A stretch of DNA of 42,184 nucleotides from Lachnospiraceae bacterium (GCA_029008035.1 JAQXIY010000029.1:1-42184); one strand, 5' to 3'; shown: positions 14,605 through 24,162, numbered from the stretch's first letter. The notes: generated by a model from the sequence alone, not told the origin. Numbers and translations: made by a program.

Positions 14605-15789
14605 TTAAAACAATTGTTCGGAAACACTCTGATATTTTTTCTCTCTTGTAATTTCGACCAATCCCAGCTTGGTATAATCCAAAACCGAAACTTTAACATA
14701 GTCGTTTTTGCAGGCACTGCGCAACAGGGAAAGAATCTGTTCCCTACTCTGCGCTTCTGCCATATTGATAAAGTCTACCACCACCATACCGCTGATATTG
14801 CGAAGCCGAAGTTGTTTTGCAATTTCAATTGCCGCCTCTCTATTGTTGGCAACAAAATATTCTTCACGAGGAAGTTTTTTTGTGTTTTTTCCACTGTTTA
14901 CATCTACAACAGTCAGAGCCTCTGTAGGTTCAATGACAAGGAACCCACCGGAGGGAAGGTAAACATGTTTCTTCTGTAAATCTTCAAAAATCTTTGGGAG
15001 ATTATATAGTTTTTCCATAGGATAATCTTTATCCTGATATAAGTTTATCTCTATTTCATCCATATCCAAAGATTTTAGATTGTCAAACCAGTTCTTGCTA
15101 TCTGTTATCACCTGCCGGCATCCCTCCCGGCACAATCGCTTGATGTGATTGTAAAACGGATGGGAAGCTTGTTGCACCAGTTGACCACAGGATTTGTGAG
15201 GCATGGTGGCAATAAAATCCTTATATGTCAAATCCAACACCTGAAGTTGACGTTGAATCTCAGCCATGTCCACTGTCTCTGCACTGGTTCTCACCACAAC
15301 ACCATACGGCAATGGCCCCATTTGCCGAAGCATCTCTTTGAGATTTTTTCGCATTTCCGTCGGCAGTTTTTTCGATACTCCCTGGAGCAGGTTGCCTGTG
15401 GTAATCAGAACATGTTCTTCTCCCAAAGTAATATTTCCGGTGACACAAATTTCTTTTGTCTTGATGGCATCCCGTACCACCTGAACCACCAGCTCATCTC
15501 CTTGGCACAGTTTATTTGGATTTCCTTGTTTTTTGGTAAAAATCAGGTGTGAGATATCTTCCATGGGAAGATAAAACTTCAATTCACCGGCCTGTAAAAA
15601 TGCAGCCTGCAGTTGTTCCATCACCTGAGATACCCTGGCAATATAGATATTGCCTACAAGGGAAGGTAATGCTACAGATTGACTGTGAAACTCTATCGGA
15701 TGATTATGTTCGTCCACATACAGAAGTATTTCTAATTCCCTTCCGTGAAACATGGATTTTGTAATGGCAATACGGTTATTATTTTTCAT
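14605..15789 (-). CDS. rng: Ribonuclease G/E family protein, short form without zinc-link
   Basis: RNase E/G endoribonucleases cut single-stranded A/U-rich RNA. The 394-residue protein has the S1-like domain (about 28-110, SLVGNIYIARVSQVM, AFLQAG) and the catalytic DNase I-like core with metal-binding aspartates in VVDVNSGKNTK (about 294) and VVVDFINM (about 337). It ends right after LGLVEITREKKYQSVSEQLF, so the CPxCxGxG zinc-link that normally follows and joins dimers is absent. I chose the ATG at 15789 (GGGAG nine bases upstream) over an open extension of 25 codons. It overlaps the upstream TIGR03936-type gene by 11 bases, so it is co-translated with it. Confidence 0.88.
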   Translation of the reverse strand: MKNNNRIAITKSMFHGRELEILLYVDEHNHPIEFHSQSVALPSLVGNIYIARVSQVMEQLQAAFLQAGELKFYLPMEDISHLIFTKKQGNPNKLCQGDELVVQVVRDAIKTKEICVTGNITLGEEHVLITTGNLLQGVSKKLPTEMRKNLKEMLRQMGPLPYGVVVRTSAETVDMAEIQRQLQVLDLTYKDFIATMPHKSCGQLVQQASHPFYNHIKRLCREGCRQVITDSKNWFDNLKSLDMDEIEINLYQDKDYPMEKLYNLPKIFEDLQKKHVYLPSGGFLVIEPTEALTVVDVNSGKNTKKLPREEYFVANNREAAIEIAKQLRLRNISGMVVVDFINMAEAQSREQILSLLRSACKNDYVKVSVLDYTKLGLVEITREKKYQSVSEQLF

Positions 15790-16492
15790 ATCCCACATCT
15801 CCCAATGAGACAAAGCCTTCCTCATTTTTGGCATACATATCGATTCGATGGATAAAAAACGCATGATCCGCTATGTCACAATCTATAGAGGCAAAAAAGT
15901 GCTTCAGCACCAATTCCGGCTTGATATTGTCCACGCTTCCGGTGGATACAAAGAGATAAAACTGAATGGCATCTCCCTCTTTTTGGATATCAAAATCATA
16001 GACCAAAGGTTTCAAATCTAACTGTCGTTCCCCTTTTTTTGTCTTTTTGGTTATAGGAATCGTATCGGCATCGTGAAAAAACGTATTCTTTAGTGCCACC
16101 AATGCATCCATTGTGTAAGAGAACTGCTCCGGATGCTTGTAGGTAAGCACATATTTTGCCGCTGCCAAAGAAGACATGGCATTTTTACTCTGCTCCGGCA
16201 GATATGTGACCTTACAGATATCCATACCCTCTACCATGGTATTTTGCAAGCGGTCAAAAATTTCCCGGCAAGGAATCTCCTCCTTTAATTCAATATCCAT
16301 ATATTCCCCTTCGCTGGTTATTCCAACTCCCAGAGGAGCAGCAAAGGACATAATCTGATGGGGATTAAACCCTTCTGAATACTTGATAGGAAGTCCGCTT
16401 CTGCGAATAGCCTTCTGAAAATAACGCATAATATCCAGATGGCCTACATATTTCATTACTCCTGACTTGGCAAATTTAATTCTTACCTTCAA
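15779..16492 (-). CDS. TIGR03936-type (DUF2344) radical-SAM-linked protein
   Basis: A 237-residue protein of the family that either follows or is fused to TIGR03960 radical SAM proteins. Recognisable from KVRIKFAKSGVMKYVGHLDIMRYFQKAIRRSGLPIKYSEGFNPHQ near the N-terminus and SFAAPLGVGITSEGEYMDIEL after it. The most likely start is TTG at 16492, six bases after GGGAGGTG, which overlaps the upstream gene by 17 bases; this trims 11 poorly conserved residues from the longest frame. Molecular function is unknown; the repeated pairing with radical SAM and RNase G/E genes suggests rRNA or tRNA processing, which is inference. Confidence 0.88.
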   Translation of the reverse strand: MKVRIKFAKSGVMKYVGHLDIMRYFQKAIRRSGLPIKYSEGFNPHQIMSFAAPLGVGITSEGEYMDIELKEEIPCREIFDRLQNTMVEGMDICKVTYLPEQSKNAMSSLAAAKYVLTYKHPEQFSYTMDALVALKNTFFHDADTIPITKKTKKGERQLDLKPLVYDFDIQKEGDAIQFYLFVSTGSVDNIKPELVLKHFFASIDCDIADHAFFIHRIDMYAKNEEGFVSLGDVGYEK

Positions 16493-18347
16493 AGCAAACA
16501 CCTCCCTTAAATCCTGCCGCACCACATCCTTGGCACTGCATACGGCAATTTGGTGTGACCACTTGATCTATGGTGGCACGTTCCCATTCTCTCTTAAAGA
16601 AATCCTTGCGCACTCCCACATCAATGAAATCCCATGGCAGCACTTCATCTAGATCACGCTGACGATACACATAAAACTCCATGGAAACCCCTGCTTTGTC
16701 CATGGCAGCCTCCCACTTATCCATATGGAAATAATCAGACCAAGCATCAAAGATGCAGCCATCCTCATATGCATTGTAGATAACCTGCGCAACTTTACGG
16801 TCTCCGCGAGCCAATAACCCTTCTAAAACAGTCACATCCGCCTCGTGCCAATTGTATCGCAGGCTCTTGTGATTTAACTGTTCCTTCATAGTTTCATTTA
16901 CAATCTTAGCGCGCCTTAAATACTCACCTTTTTCATACATAGGTGCCCACTGAAATGGAGTAAATGGCTTTGGAACAAAGAACGAGGTACTCATGGTGAT
17001 TTGGCATTTGCCATTTCGCTGCTCCTTTGGTATCTCGTAGTAACGCACAGCAATTTCATTTGCCAATTCCGGAATGGCACGCATATCATCTTCTGTCTCT
17101 GTGGGAAGTCCAAGCATAAAATATAACTTTACCTTCTGCCAGCCTCCTTCAAAGGCCATCCCGGCACCTTTTAGGATATCATCCTTCGTCAATCCTTTAT
17201 TGATTACATTGCGCAGTCTCTGAGATCCTGCCTCAGGCGCAAAGGTAAGACTACTCTTCCTGATATCCTGTACCTTACTCATGACGTCCAACGAAAATGC
17301 ATCTATGCGCAGAGATGGCAGAGAAATATTGACGCCGTCGCCACAGCACTCATCAATGAGATAATTTACAAGTCCCGGCAAGTCAGAATAATCACTGGAA
17401 CTGAGTGAACTGAGGGAAATTTCCTCATGCCCTGTGGAGGTAAGCATCTCTTTTGCGTAGGATTTCAACAAGTCCAGACTCTTTTCACGATTGGGGCGAT
17501 ATACCATTCCTGCCTGACAGAACCGGCATCCTCTGATACATCCCCGCTGAATCTCCAGCACAACGCGGTCCTGTGTAGCACGTACAAAGGGAACCAGAGG
17601 TTTGGTTGGATATGCCCCCTCATCCATATGGACAAGGACTTGACGTTTTACGGTCTTTGGAACATCCTCATAGATAGGCTTCATCTCGTCAATGGTTCCA
17701 TCCTGTTTGTAAAATACTTCATACATGGAAGGAACATAGATTCCCGGCACTTTGGACGCCTCTCGCAGAAAACCGGCTCTGGTATAGGTGCCGGACTGTT
17801 TCATCTCTTTATAGAGATCAAACAATTCATTGTAGCTGACTTCTCCCTCGCCAATATAGAACAGATCACAAAAATCTGCCACCGGTTCCGGATTATAGGT
17901 GCACGGTCCCCCGCAGATAATCAGCGGATCCTCATCGCGTCGATCCCTTTGCCAAAGAGGAACCTGGGCTAAATCAAGAATCTGCAAAATATTGGTATAA
18001 CACATCTCATACTGAAGCGTAATACCGATAAAGTCAAAATCTTTGATGGGATCCTGGCTTTCCAAGGCAAAGAGGGGGATGTTTTGTTCTTTCATGATGT
18101 TGTGCAGATCCGGCCAAGGTGAATACACCCGCTCGCAATATACGTCATCCCTTTGATTATACATTTCGTAGAGTATCTGAATTCCCAGATGAGACATCCC
18201 AATTTCATACACGTCAGGAAAACACATAGCAAAACGAATATCCACATCCATGGGGTTCTTTTTTATCATATTTAACTCGTTCCCGATATATCTTGCAGGC
18301 TTGTCCACCTGCATTAAAATATCATCAGATAGTGCTAGTTTACTCAT
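16476..18347 (-). CDS. TIGR03960-type B12-binding-like radical SAM protein
   Basis: A 623-residue radical SAM protein. The N-terminal half (about 1-230) resembles a B12-binding Rossmann fold (FAMCFPDVYEIGMSHLGIQILY, PLIICGGPCTYNPEP). The radical SAM core begins near 255 with the cluster-binding CX3CX2C as QRGCIRGCRFCQAG, followed by SLSSLSSSDYSDL and INLSLPSLR-like strands. The last 25 residues hold an extra cysteine cluster (NCRMQCQGCGAAGFKGGVCF) that may bind a second Fe-S centre. Start chosen at the ATG at 18347 with GAGGT five bases upstream. The substrate is unknown. It heads a three-gene unit with TIGR03936 and RNase G/E. Confidence 0.9.
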   Translation of the reverse strand: MSKLALSDDILMQVDKPARYIGNELNMIKKNPMDVDIRFAMCFPDVYEIGMSHLGIQILYEMYNQRDDVYCERVYSPWPDLHNIMKEQNIPLFALESQDPIKDFDFIGITLQYEMCYTNILQILDLAQVPLWQRDRRDEDPLIICGGPCTYNPEPVADFCDLFYIGEGEVSYNELFDLYKEMKQSGTYTRAGFLREASKVPGIYVPSMYEVFYKQDGTIDEMKPIYEDVPKTVKRQVLVHMDEGAYPTKPLVPFVRATQDRVVLEIQRGCIRGCRFCQAGMVYRPNREKSLDLLKSYAKEMLTSTGHEEISLSSLSSSDYSDLPGLVNYLIDECCGDGVNISLPSLRIDAFSLDVMSKVQDIRKSSLTFAPEAGSQRLRNVINKGLTKDDILKGAGMAFEGGWQKVKLYFMLGLPTETEDDMRAIPELANEIAVRYYEIPKEQRNGKCQITMSTSFFVPKPFTPFQWAPMYEKGEYLRRAKIVNETMKEQLNHKSLRYNWHEADVTVLEGLLARGDRKVAQVIYNAYEDGCIFDAWSDYFHMDKWEAAMDKAGVSMEFYVYRQRDLDEVLPWDFIDVGVRKDFFKREWERATIDQVVTPNCRMQCQGCGAAGFKGGVCFEGKN

Positions 18348-18387
18348 TTTATACCTCGTTTTTCTTTGAAATGAAAATATATTAACG

Positions 18388-18424
18388 CAACAAACTCCAT
18401 CATCAGATTTCCTGATGGTGGAGT
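18388..18424 (-). terminator. Terminator of the his operon
   Basis: Thirteen-pair stem ACTCCATCATCAG (18394-18406) with CTGATGGTGGAGT (18412-18424), five-base loop, one G-U-type mismatch; on the minus strand it is followed by TTTGTTG. It lies 26 bases after the hisIE stop. Confidence 0.8.
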
Positions 18425-18449
18425 CTGTCAAATGACATCATATACAAAC

Positions 18450-19733
18450 CTAACGCTGTGCCAATTCCCGGGTCACGTCCTCCCAGGTCAATCCCTTTTC
18501 TACCATAAGAACCATCATATGATACAAAAAGTCTGAGATTTCGTATTTTACTTCCTCGTTATCCGGATTCTTGGCTGCAATCACAATTTCTGTTGCCTCT
18601 TCTCCAACTTTCTTTAAAATCTTATCAATGCCCTTGTTAAACAGATAGTTGGTGTAAGAGCCTTCCTTCGGGTTCTCCCGTCGATCCGCAATTACATCAT
18701 AGACGGATTCAAACACTTTTAACGGATTGCGCTCAATATACTCCTTCTTCACAATTTCATTGAAGAAGCAGCTTGGGGCTCCGGTGTGACAGGAAATGCC
18801 CCCAACCTGAGATACTTTTGCCAAAATGGTATCATAGTCACAATCTGCAGTAAGTGACTTGACATACTGAATGTGACCACTGGTCTCTCCCTTGGTCCAC
18901 AACTCTTGACGACTTCTGCTATAGTAAGTCATCTTACCCATACGCATAGTTGTGTTAAATGCTTCCTCATTCATATAGGCCAGCATTAGCACTTCATTGG
19001 TCTGATAATCCTGTACCACCACGGGAATCAATCCGTCACCATTGGTCTTTAACTGGCTCCAATTAAGCTTCGGTTCAAAATTATCCATCTTAATTCCCAC
19101 ATCAGAGAGTTCACACTTTAACTTCATAATGTCGAAATTCACATCATTAATAAAAGCACCGGAGATGCCTCGTGTCTTTTCTGAACGCAGCAAAGAAACG
19201 ATGGTGTCATAATCATATTCTGTCACATCAATGATATATGGCACATTGGTAATTCCGTCCAAACTGCTGAACAGTGTTTGGTTGTAAATCACCAGCTCGT
19301 GAACATTGTCCTCCAGAAAATCCTTCGTCTTAAATATAAAATCCACTGTGGTGAGGGATACCAGAATCTTCTCCGGGCCGAATCGACTACTGGCCTCTTT
19401 CAACAATTCCATGGTTTCCGGCTTAGAACCATTTAAAATCACCTCAATGCAGCCGGCATACAACAGCTTCTTCACATCTTCCAAGCGTTTGATGTTACCG
19501 CCGCCACAGGTCTTAATCTCAATGTTGCGATTAATCTCACGAATAGCCAAAATATTTTTTTCATGTTCATCATCGTCAGTAGACAAATCATAGCAGATGA
19601 TTTTGTCGATACCACTGTCGTTATACAGCTTTGCCAACTCCAGTACATCCTGCTTTTTGTCTAACTCTTTGGCGTTGGGAACTGCCATACCATCCTTGAT
19701 GTAAATGGTAGCAACAATATTTTTGTGTTCCAT
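18450..19733 (-). CDS. hisI: HisIE with an N-terminal HisF-like pseudo-barrel
   Basis: Three domains in 427 residues. Residues about 222-330 are HisI, phosphoribosyl-AMP cyclohydrolase ([50 protein letters not shown]). Residues about 335-427 are HisE, phosphoribosyl-ATP pyrophosphatase ([32 protein letters not shown]). Residues 1-220 are a HisA/HisF-like barrel ([34 protein letters not shown]), but Tyr11 and Thr128 occupy the places of HisF catalytic Asp11 and Asp130. The barrel is probably non-catalytic. Start chosen at ATG 19733 (TTGGAGG upstream). Last gene of the his operon, 15 bases after hisB. Confidence 0.92.
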   Translation of the reverse strand: MEHKNIVATIYIKDGMAVPNAKELDKKQDVLELAKLYNDSGIDKIICYDLSTDDDEHEKNILAIREINRNIEIKTCGGGNIKRLEDVKKLLYAGCIEVILNGSKPETMELLKEASSRFGPEKILVSLTTVDFIFKTKDFLEDNVHELVIYNQTLFSSLDGITNVPYIIDVTEYDYDTIVSLLRSEKTRGISGAFINDVNFDIMKLKCELSDVGIKMDNFEPKLNWSQLKTNGDGLIPVVVQDYQTNEVLMLAYMNEEAFNTTMRMGKMTYYSRSRQELWTKGETSGHIQYVKSLTADCDYDTILAKVSQVGGISCHTGAPSCFFNEIVKKEYIERNPLKVFESVYDVIADRRENPKEGSYTNYLFNKGIDKILKKVGEEATEIVIAAKNPDNEEVKYEISDFLYHMMVLMVEKGLTWEDVTRELAQR

Positions 19734-19748
19734 ATTATCCTCCAAATA

Positions 19749-20342
19749 TTAAAGTGAACCCTTGGTAGATAAAATATCAATAATTCTAGGGTCATTAACG
19801 GTAGCGTCATCCAGAGCCTTTGCAAATGCTTTGAACATCGCTTCTGCCATATGGTGATTGTTTCCCTCCTTCAATACCTGAATATGTAAATTCATACCGG
19901 CACTGTAAGAAACAGCATAAAAGAACTCCTTGAGCATTTCCGTATCCATATACCCTATGCGCTCACTGGTAAAATTAGCAGCATAAGATAAGTAAGGTCT
20001 GCCGGACAAGTCCACAGCACAAAGAACCAATGTCTCATCCATAGGGAGAATACAACTGCCATATCGACGAATCCCGACCTTATTGCCCAAAGCCTTCTTG
20101 ATGGCGGCCCCCAGTACAATGCCGCAATCCTCAATGGTATGGTGACAATCCACCACCAAGTCCCCTGAAATGGAAACATCTAAATCAAACAAGCCATGCC
20201 GGGCAAATCCTTCTAACATATGATCAAAAAAGCCTATACCGGTTGAAATATTTGATTTGCCGGTGCCATCAATACAGATGGTTAATTCAATATCTGTCTC
20301 TTTTGTCTTACGAGAAACCTTTCCCACTCTCTTTTCCGCCAT
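19749..20342 (-). CDS. hisB: Imidazoleglycerol-phosphate dehydratase
   Basis: HisB dehydrates imidazoleglycerol phosphate to imidazoleacetol phosphate, the sixth histidine step, using manganese. The 197-residue monofunctional form shows GIGFFDHMLEGFARHGLFDL, the metal ligands DCHHTIEDCGIVLG and the matching NNHHMAEAMFKAFAKAL in the second half, plus FFYAVSYSAGMNLHI. There is no phosphatase domain, so histidinol phosphatase must come from elsewhere. Shine-Dalgarno AGAAGG. Between hisD (23-base gap) and hisIE. Confidence 0.97.
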   Translation of the reverse strand: MAEKRVGKVSRKTKETDIELTICIDGTGKSNISTGIGFFDHMLEGFARHGLFDLDVSISGDLVVDCHHTIEDCGIVLGAAIKKALGNKVGIRRYGSCILPMDETLVLCAVDLSGRPYLSYAANFTSERIGYMDTEMLKEFFYAVSYSAGMNLHIQVLKEGNNHHMAEAMFKAFAKALDDATVNDPRIIDILSTKGSL

Positions 20343-20365
20343 AGAAAACCTTCTTTCCGATGAGG

Positions 20366-21661
20366 TTAAACCTCTTCAAATCTAACTTTAATGGAATTTG
20401 CGTGAGCCGTCAACTGTTCGCACTCTGCAAATTTTACGATGTCTGGATAAACACTTTGCAAGGCTTCTCTGGAATAGCTGATGATGCTGGATTTCTTAAT
20501 GAAATCATCCACACTTAGTGCAGAGAAAAATTTTGCAGTTCCATTGGTTGGAAGCACATGATTGGGTCCTGCAAAATAATCTCCCAATGGCTCGCTGCTA
20601 TATTCACCCAGGAAAATTGCCCCTGCATTTTTAATCTTTGTCATAGTCTCAAATGGATTTTTTGTCACCAGTTCCAAATGCTCTGAAGCAATCTCATTTG
20701 CCGCATCAATGGCTGCATCCATATCCGGTGCCACAAGAATATATCCATAGTTGTCCAGAGACTTTGAGATGATATCTTTTCGGGATAAAATTGAGACAAA
20801 ATAATCCACTTCTTTCGACACTTGCTCTGCCAATTCTATGCTGGTAGTAATCAAAATTGCTGATGCCATTTCGTCATGTTCTGCCTGAGATAGCAAATCT
20901 GCCGCAACAAACTCAGGATTTGCACTCTCATCTGCCAGCACCAGAATCTCACTTGGTCCGGCAATGGAATCGATACTCACATGACCAAAAACCGCTTTTT
21001 TTGCCAGTGCCACATAGATATTGCCCGGCCCAACGATTTTATCTACTTTTGCAATGCTCTCAGTACCGAAAGCCAGGGCGGCGATTGCCTGTGCTCCACC
21101 CACCTTATATATTACATCTACCCCTGCTTCCTTTGCAGCTACCAAAGTAGAGGGATATACTTTTCCGTCCGGTCCCGGAGGTGTTGTCATATAGATATGG
21201 GGCACACCGGCCACCTTGGCAGGAACCACATTCATAAGTACGGAAGATGGATAAACTGCCTTGCCCCCCGGCACATAGACGCCAACTTTATCCAGCGGCG
21301 TCACTTTCTGCCCTAAAATAATTCCATTATCCTGAGATTGAAACCAACTGTTTTGCAATTGCTTCTCATGGAAAGAACGAATATTGACAAGAGACTTGCG
21401 GATCACATCCAAAAGTTCCGGCTGCACTTGGGTATACGCCTCTGCAATCTCCTCTTCTGTCACGATTAGATTTGATGGAGTGATGTCCGCCTTGTCAAAC
21501 TGCTTCGTATAGGCAAAGACAGCCTCATCTCCCCCTTTACGAACCGTCTCAATGATATCAGCCACCCGGTCTTCAAATTCACAATAACTGTTGGGGCTTC
21601 TCTTTAACAGAGATTCCAAAATATTTGATGTTGTCTCCGGTGTTAATGTTTGAATTCTCAT
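20366..21661 (-). CDS. hisD: Histidinol dehydrogenase
   Basis: HisD oxidises histidinol to histidine in two NAD-dependent steps at a zinc site. The 431-residue protein is normal length and has VTPLDKVGVYVPGGKAVYPSSVLMN, the family signature region with IDSIAGPSEILVLADESANPEFVAADLLSQAEHDE (Gln and His zinc ligands), and the C-terminal YFAGPNHVLPTNGTAKFFSALSVDDF. Shine-Dalgarno AGAGGAG. Gap of 12 bases after hisG, consistent with one transcript from the hisZ promoter. Confidence 0.97.
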   Translation of the reverse strand: MRIQTLTPETTSNILESLLKRSPNSYCEFEDRVADIIETVRKGGDEAVFAYTKQFDKADITPSNLIVTEEEIAEAYTQVQPELLDVIRKSLVNIRSFHEKQLQNSWFQSQDNGIILGQKVTPLDKVGVYVPGGKAVYPSSVLMNVVPAKVAGVPHIYMTTPPGPDGKVYPSTLVAAKEAGVDVIYKVGGAQAIAALAFGTESIAKVDKIVGPGNIYVALAKKAVFGHVSIDSIAGPSEILVLADESANPEFVAADLLSQAEHDEMASAILITTSIELAEQVSKEVDYFVSILSRKDIISKSLDNYGYILVAPDMDAAIDAANEIASEHLELVTKNPFETMTKIKNAGAIFLGEYSSEPLGDYFAGPNHVLPTNGTAKFFSALSVDDFIKKSSIISYSREALQSVYPDIVKFAECEQLTAHANSIKVRFEEV

Positions 21662-21673
21662 AATAAATCTCCT

Positions 21674-22330
21674 CTACTCTTGAATTGCCAACGCACCCTT
21701 TAAATCAGCAATCAATTTAGTGATACGCTCATAATCCATCTTCATGCTCACTTGATTCACAACCATACGAGCAGACAGTGGACAGACTTCCTCAAGCACT
21801 TCCAGTCCGTTTTCCCGAAGGGTACTTCCGGTCTCAACAATATCGACAATCACTTCAGATAATCCAACAATTGGTGCCAATTCAATGGAGCCATTGAGTT
21901 TAATAATCTCTACGGTCTGATGTTTCTTGTTGTAAAAATATTGCTTGGCAATCTTTGGATATTTAGTTGCAACACGTATCAACTGTTGGTGTTCCAACAA
22001 TTCTTTGGATTCTTTGGGACCACAGACACACATGCGGCACTTTCCAAATCCCAAATCCAAAACCTCATAGATATTGCGGCCTTCTTCCATAATAGTGTCA
22101 GCACCGACAATACCGATATCTGCCGCTCCATACTCCACGTAGGTGGGAACATCCGGCCCTTTTGCAAGGAAAAATCTTAATTTAAGATCCTCGTTCACAA
22201 AAATCAACTTTCTTGTTTTGGGATCCTTCATTTCCTCACAGGTGATACCGATTTTTTCAAAGGTAGCCAATGTTTGTTTTGCCAATCGTCCTTTTCCAAG
22301 GGCAAAGGTTAAATATCTTTCATTTTCCAT
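21674..22330 (-). CDS. hisG: ATP phosphoribosyltransferase, short form (HisG-S)
   Basis: First committed step of histidine synthesis. At 218 residues this is the short form, which lacks the C-terminal regulatory domain and needs HisZ for activity and feedback control. The sequence [20 protein letters not shown] opens the protein, and the PRPP loop appears as [18 protein letters not shown]. Shine-Dalgarno GGAGAG within the end of hisZ; the stop of hisZ and this start overlap by one base, so the two subunits are translationally coupled, as expected for a hetero-octameric complex. Confidence 0.96.
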   Translation of the reverse strand: MENERYLTFALGKGRLAKQTLATFEKIGITCEEMKDPKTRKLIFVNEDLKLRFFLAKGPDVPTYVEYGAADIGIVGADTIMEEGRNIYEVLDLGFGKCRMCVCGPKESKELLEHQQLIRVATKYPKIAKQYFYNKKHQTVEIIKLNGSIELAPIVGLSEVIVDIVETGSTLRENGLEVLEEVCPLSARMVVNQVSMKMDYERITKLIADLKGALAIQE

Positions 22331-23520
22331 TAGAACTCTCCATCCAAAACTGTAAGTTTATTGCCGCTGTATTTCTCTTGATACTCCTCAAGGGTGGCTT
22401 TGCACAAATCCATGCGTACCAGGGTAACCACCTTGCCGCCGTTTCTAAGTTCTTCTGCAGATGCCACAGCAATTTTGCGGTTGTTTTCCGTATATAAAAT
22501 AACTTCTTGGTCTTCTTCGATATTCATATGAATCTTTTGGCGTTCCAAGGCCAGAAGCAACTGATCCACCATAAGTGCAAAACCGATAGCCGGAGCATTT
22601 TTGCCAAAGTATGAAAGCAATCCATCATAGCGACCACCTTTTACAATAGGCTCTCCGCTCCCAAACGTGTAACCACTGAATAAAATGCCGGTGTAGTACT
22701 GATATGAGCTGATGAGTCCCATCTCAAAAGAAATGTATTTCGTCACATCATAGATTTCCAGCAACTCATATAGTTTTTTGAGATATTCCAGTGCCGCCTT
22801 GATTTCCGGATAAGAACCGGCCAGAGAAAAAGCATAGTCCCACTCCTTGGGAGATGCATACATTTTACCCAGAAGATTAAACAGAGCCACCAGTTCCTCT
22901 CTCAAATCATAATTGGAGATAAATTCTTCCACTCCAAAAAAATTCTTATTTAAAATGAGATTTTTGAGTTGTTCTGTCTCTTCTTCGTCAAAACCGGCTT
23001 CTTTCACCAATCCGCGAAACAGATCTGCATGACCGATACTAATCTGAAAATCCTCCAGACCTGCTTCCTTCAAATTCTTCACCACAAGAGCAATAATCTC
23101 ACTGTCCGCATCAATGGAATTTTCTCCGATAAACTCAACACCAAGTTGTGTGCTCTCCTTTAATCTTCCCTGATAGCTGTTGTTATTGATAAAAACATTG
23201 CCTTCGTAGCAAAGACGAACAGGCTTTTTCTCAACCGGAAAATATTTGGAGGCAGCCCGGGCAACAGAGGGCGTGATATCCGGCCGAAGTACCAGGGTAT
23301 TTCCCTCTCTGTCGAAGAATTTGTACAATTCCTTAGACGGGGTTGTTCCAACTTCTTTCCCAAAAATATCAAAAAATTCAAAGGTAGGTGTCTCTATAAA
23401 ACGATATCCGTAAGAACGAATTACATTGCGCATTTTTGAGAGCAAATACAATTTCTTTTCACACTCATCATTGTAGATATCCCGCACACCCTCCGGTGTA
23501 TGTAATAGCTTGTTTTCCAT
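22330..23520 (-). CDS. hisZ: ATP phosphoribosyltransferase regulatory subunit HisZ
   Basis: HisZ is a histidyl-tRNA synthetase paralogue without aminoacylation activity that activates short HisG and transmits histidine feedback. The 396-residue protein begins [19 protein letters not shown] and has class II motifs ([40 protein letters not shown]), but lacks the C-terminal anticodon-binding domain of true HisRS in recognisable form; it sits directly before hisG. Shine-Dalgarno AAAGGA. First gene behind a consensus promoter. Residual alternative: a true HisRS, unlikely given length and neighbours. Confidence 0.93.
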   Translation of the reverse strand: MENKLLHTPEGVRDIYNDECEKKLYLLSKMRNVIRSYGYRFIETPTFEFFDIFGKEVGTTPSKELYKFFDREGNTLVLRPDITPSVARAASKYFPVEKKPVRLCYEGNVFINNNSYQGRLKESTQLGVEFIGENSIDADSEIIALVVKNLKEAGLEDFQISIGHADLFRGLVKEAGFDEEETEQLKNLILNKNFFGVEEFISNYDLREELVALFNLLGKMYASPKEWDYAFSLAGSYPEIKAALEYLKKLYELLEIYDVTKYISFEMGLISSYQYYTGILFSGYTFGSGEPIVKGGRYDGLLSYFGKNAPAIGFALMVDQLLLALERQKIHMNIEEDQEVILYTENNRKIAVASAEELRNGGKVVTLVRMDLCKATLEEYQEKYSGNKLTVLDGEF

Positions 23521-23578
23521 ATGACTATCCTTTCAATTGCTTTATCGTATTAAAGTAGTAATATGCTAAATCGTTACA

Positions 23579-23607
23579 ATTATATGTGAGTTTATCATAT
23601 ATGTCAA
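23579..23607 (-). promoter_or_regulatory. his operon promoter
   Basis: Minus strand: perfect -35 TTGACA (23602-23607), 17-base spacer, perfect -10 TATAAT (23579-23584). The -35 overlaps the stop of recU. The leader to hisZ is only about 50 bases and shows no T-box or leader peptide rich in His. Confidence 0.85.
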
Positions 23608-24140
23608 GTGTCTCTCTCTGATAAATCTGCTTGTATCATATCCAGGTATGGTACAAGCACTCCGGGTTTGGCTCCGAAGAAATATGCCTCCTGTAGTTCT
23701 TCAATGCGAAAACTCTTCCTACCACCATTCTGGGCGCGGTTCCAAAAGGAAGCCAACTCTTTGAACCTTAAATAATAGTATGTATCCCGTTTGGTGTAAT
23801 GAATCAAAAGAAAGGCTATGCCCTGCTGTTGCTCAAACTTCTCCATAAATGATATCTGATGCTGGTGTACGTTTTGTAATGGAAAAGTGTCCGTGTTACA
23901 TTCTTTGGCATCAAAACAAACCGGAATTCCCTGCACCACCCCAATGTAATCCACAGTACTCTTCTTATCGAAATATGCCAGAGTGATATGTCGACTCTCT
24001 TCATCCATACGGATGGGGGTAATGGGTGTGGGAACCTTTTGTATCAGGCACAAATTACTGTTCTCATATATTTCATTTGTTCGATTGATGAGTTCTTCAA
24101 AGGTAGAACCTCTGAGCCCTCTGGACTTCCATGTTGCCAT
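23604..24140 (-). CDS. recU: Holliday junction resolvase RecU
   Basis: RecU cuts four-way junctions in Firmicute recombination and chromosome segregation. The 178-residue protein opens with SRGLRGSTFEELINRTNEIY and contains the nuclease core STVDYIGVVQGIPVCFDAKE, holding the catalytic Asp, Glu and Lys, then HQHQISFMEKF. Length matches the short clostridial type. Shine-Dalgarno GGAG. It is not next to a penicillin-binding protein gene as in Bacillus; here it follows an RluA-family synthase, 22 bases away, and precedes the his promoter. Confidence 0.93.
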   Translation of the reverse strand: MATWKSRGLRGSTFEELINRTNEIYENSNLCLIQKVPTPITPIRMDEESRHITLAYFDKKSTVDYIGVVQGIPVCFDAKECNTDTFPLQNVHQHQISFMEKFEQQQGIAFLLIHYTKRDTYYYLRFKELASFWNRAQNGGRKSFRIEELQEAYFFGAKPGVLVPYLDMIQADLSERDT

Positions 24141-24162
24141 ATGTTCTCCAATATATCACAGG

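Noticed and set aside
14482-14979. 165-codon plus-strand frame spanning the chemoreceptor/RNase junction
   Set aside because: It runs antisense through a promoter and the RNase catalytic region, with no plausible protein features.
17427-17972. 181-codon open frame on the plus strand
   Set aside because: It lies wholly antisense to the TIGR03960-type gene, has no ribosome-binding site or family motifs, and is a shadow of a conserved coding frame.
18450-19733. Functional hisA or hisF encoded by the N-terminal barrel
   Set aside because: Both catalytic aspartate positions are substituted (Tyr11, Thr128), so an ordinary isomerase or cyclase activity is unlikely.
23521-23603. T-box or His leader peptide before hisZ
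   Set aside because: The leader is only about 50 bases, too short for a T-box, and has no specifier loop, T-box sequence or His-rich short frame.
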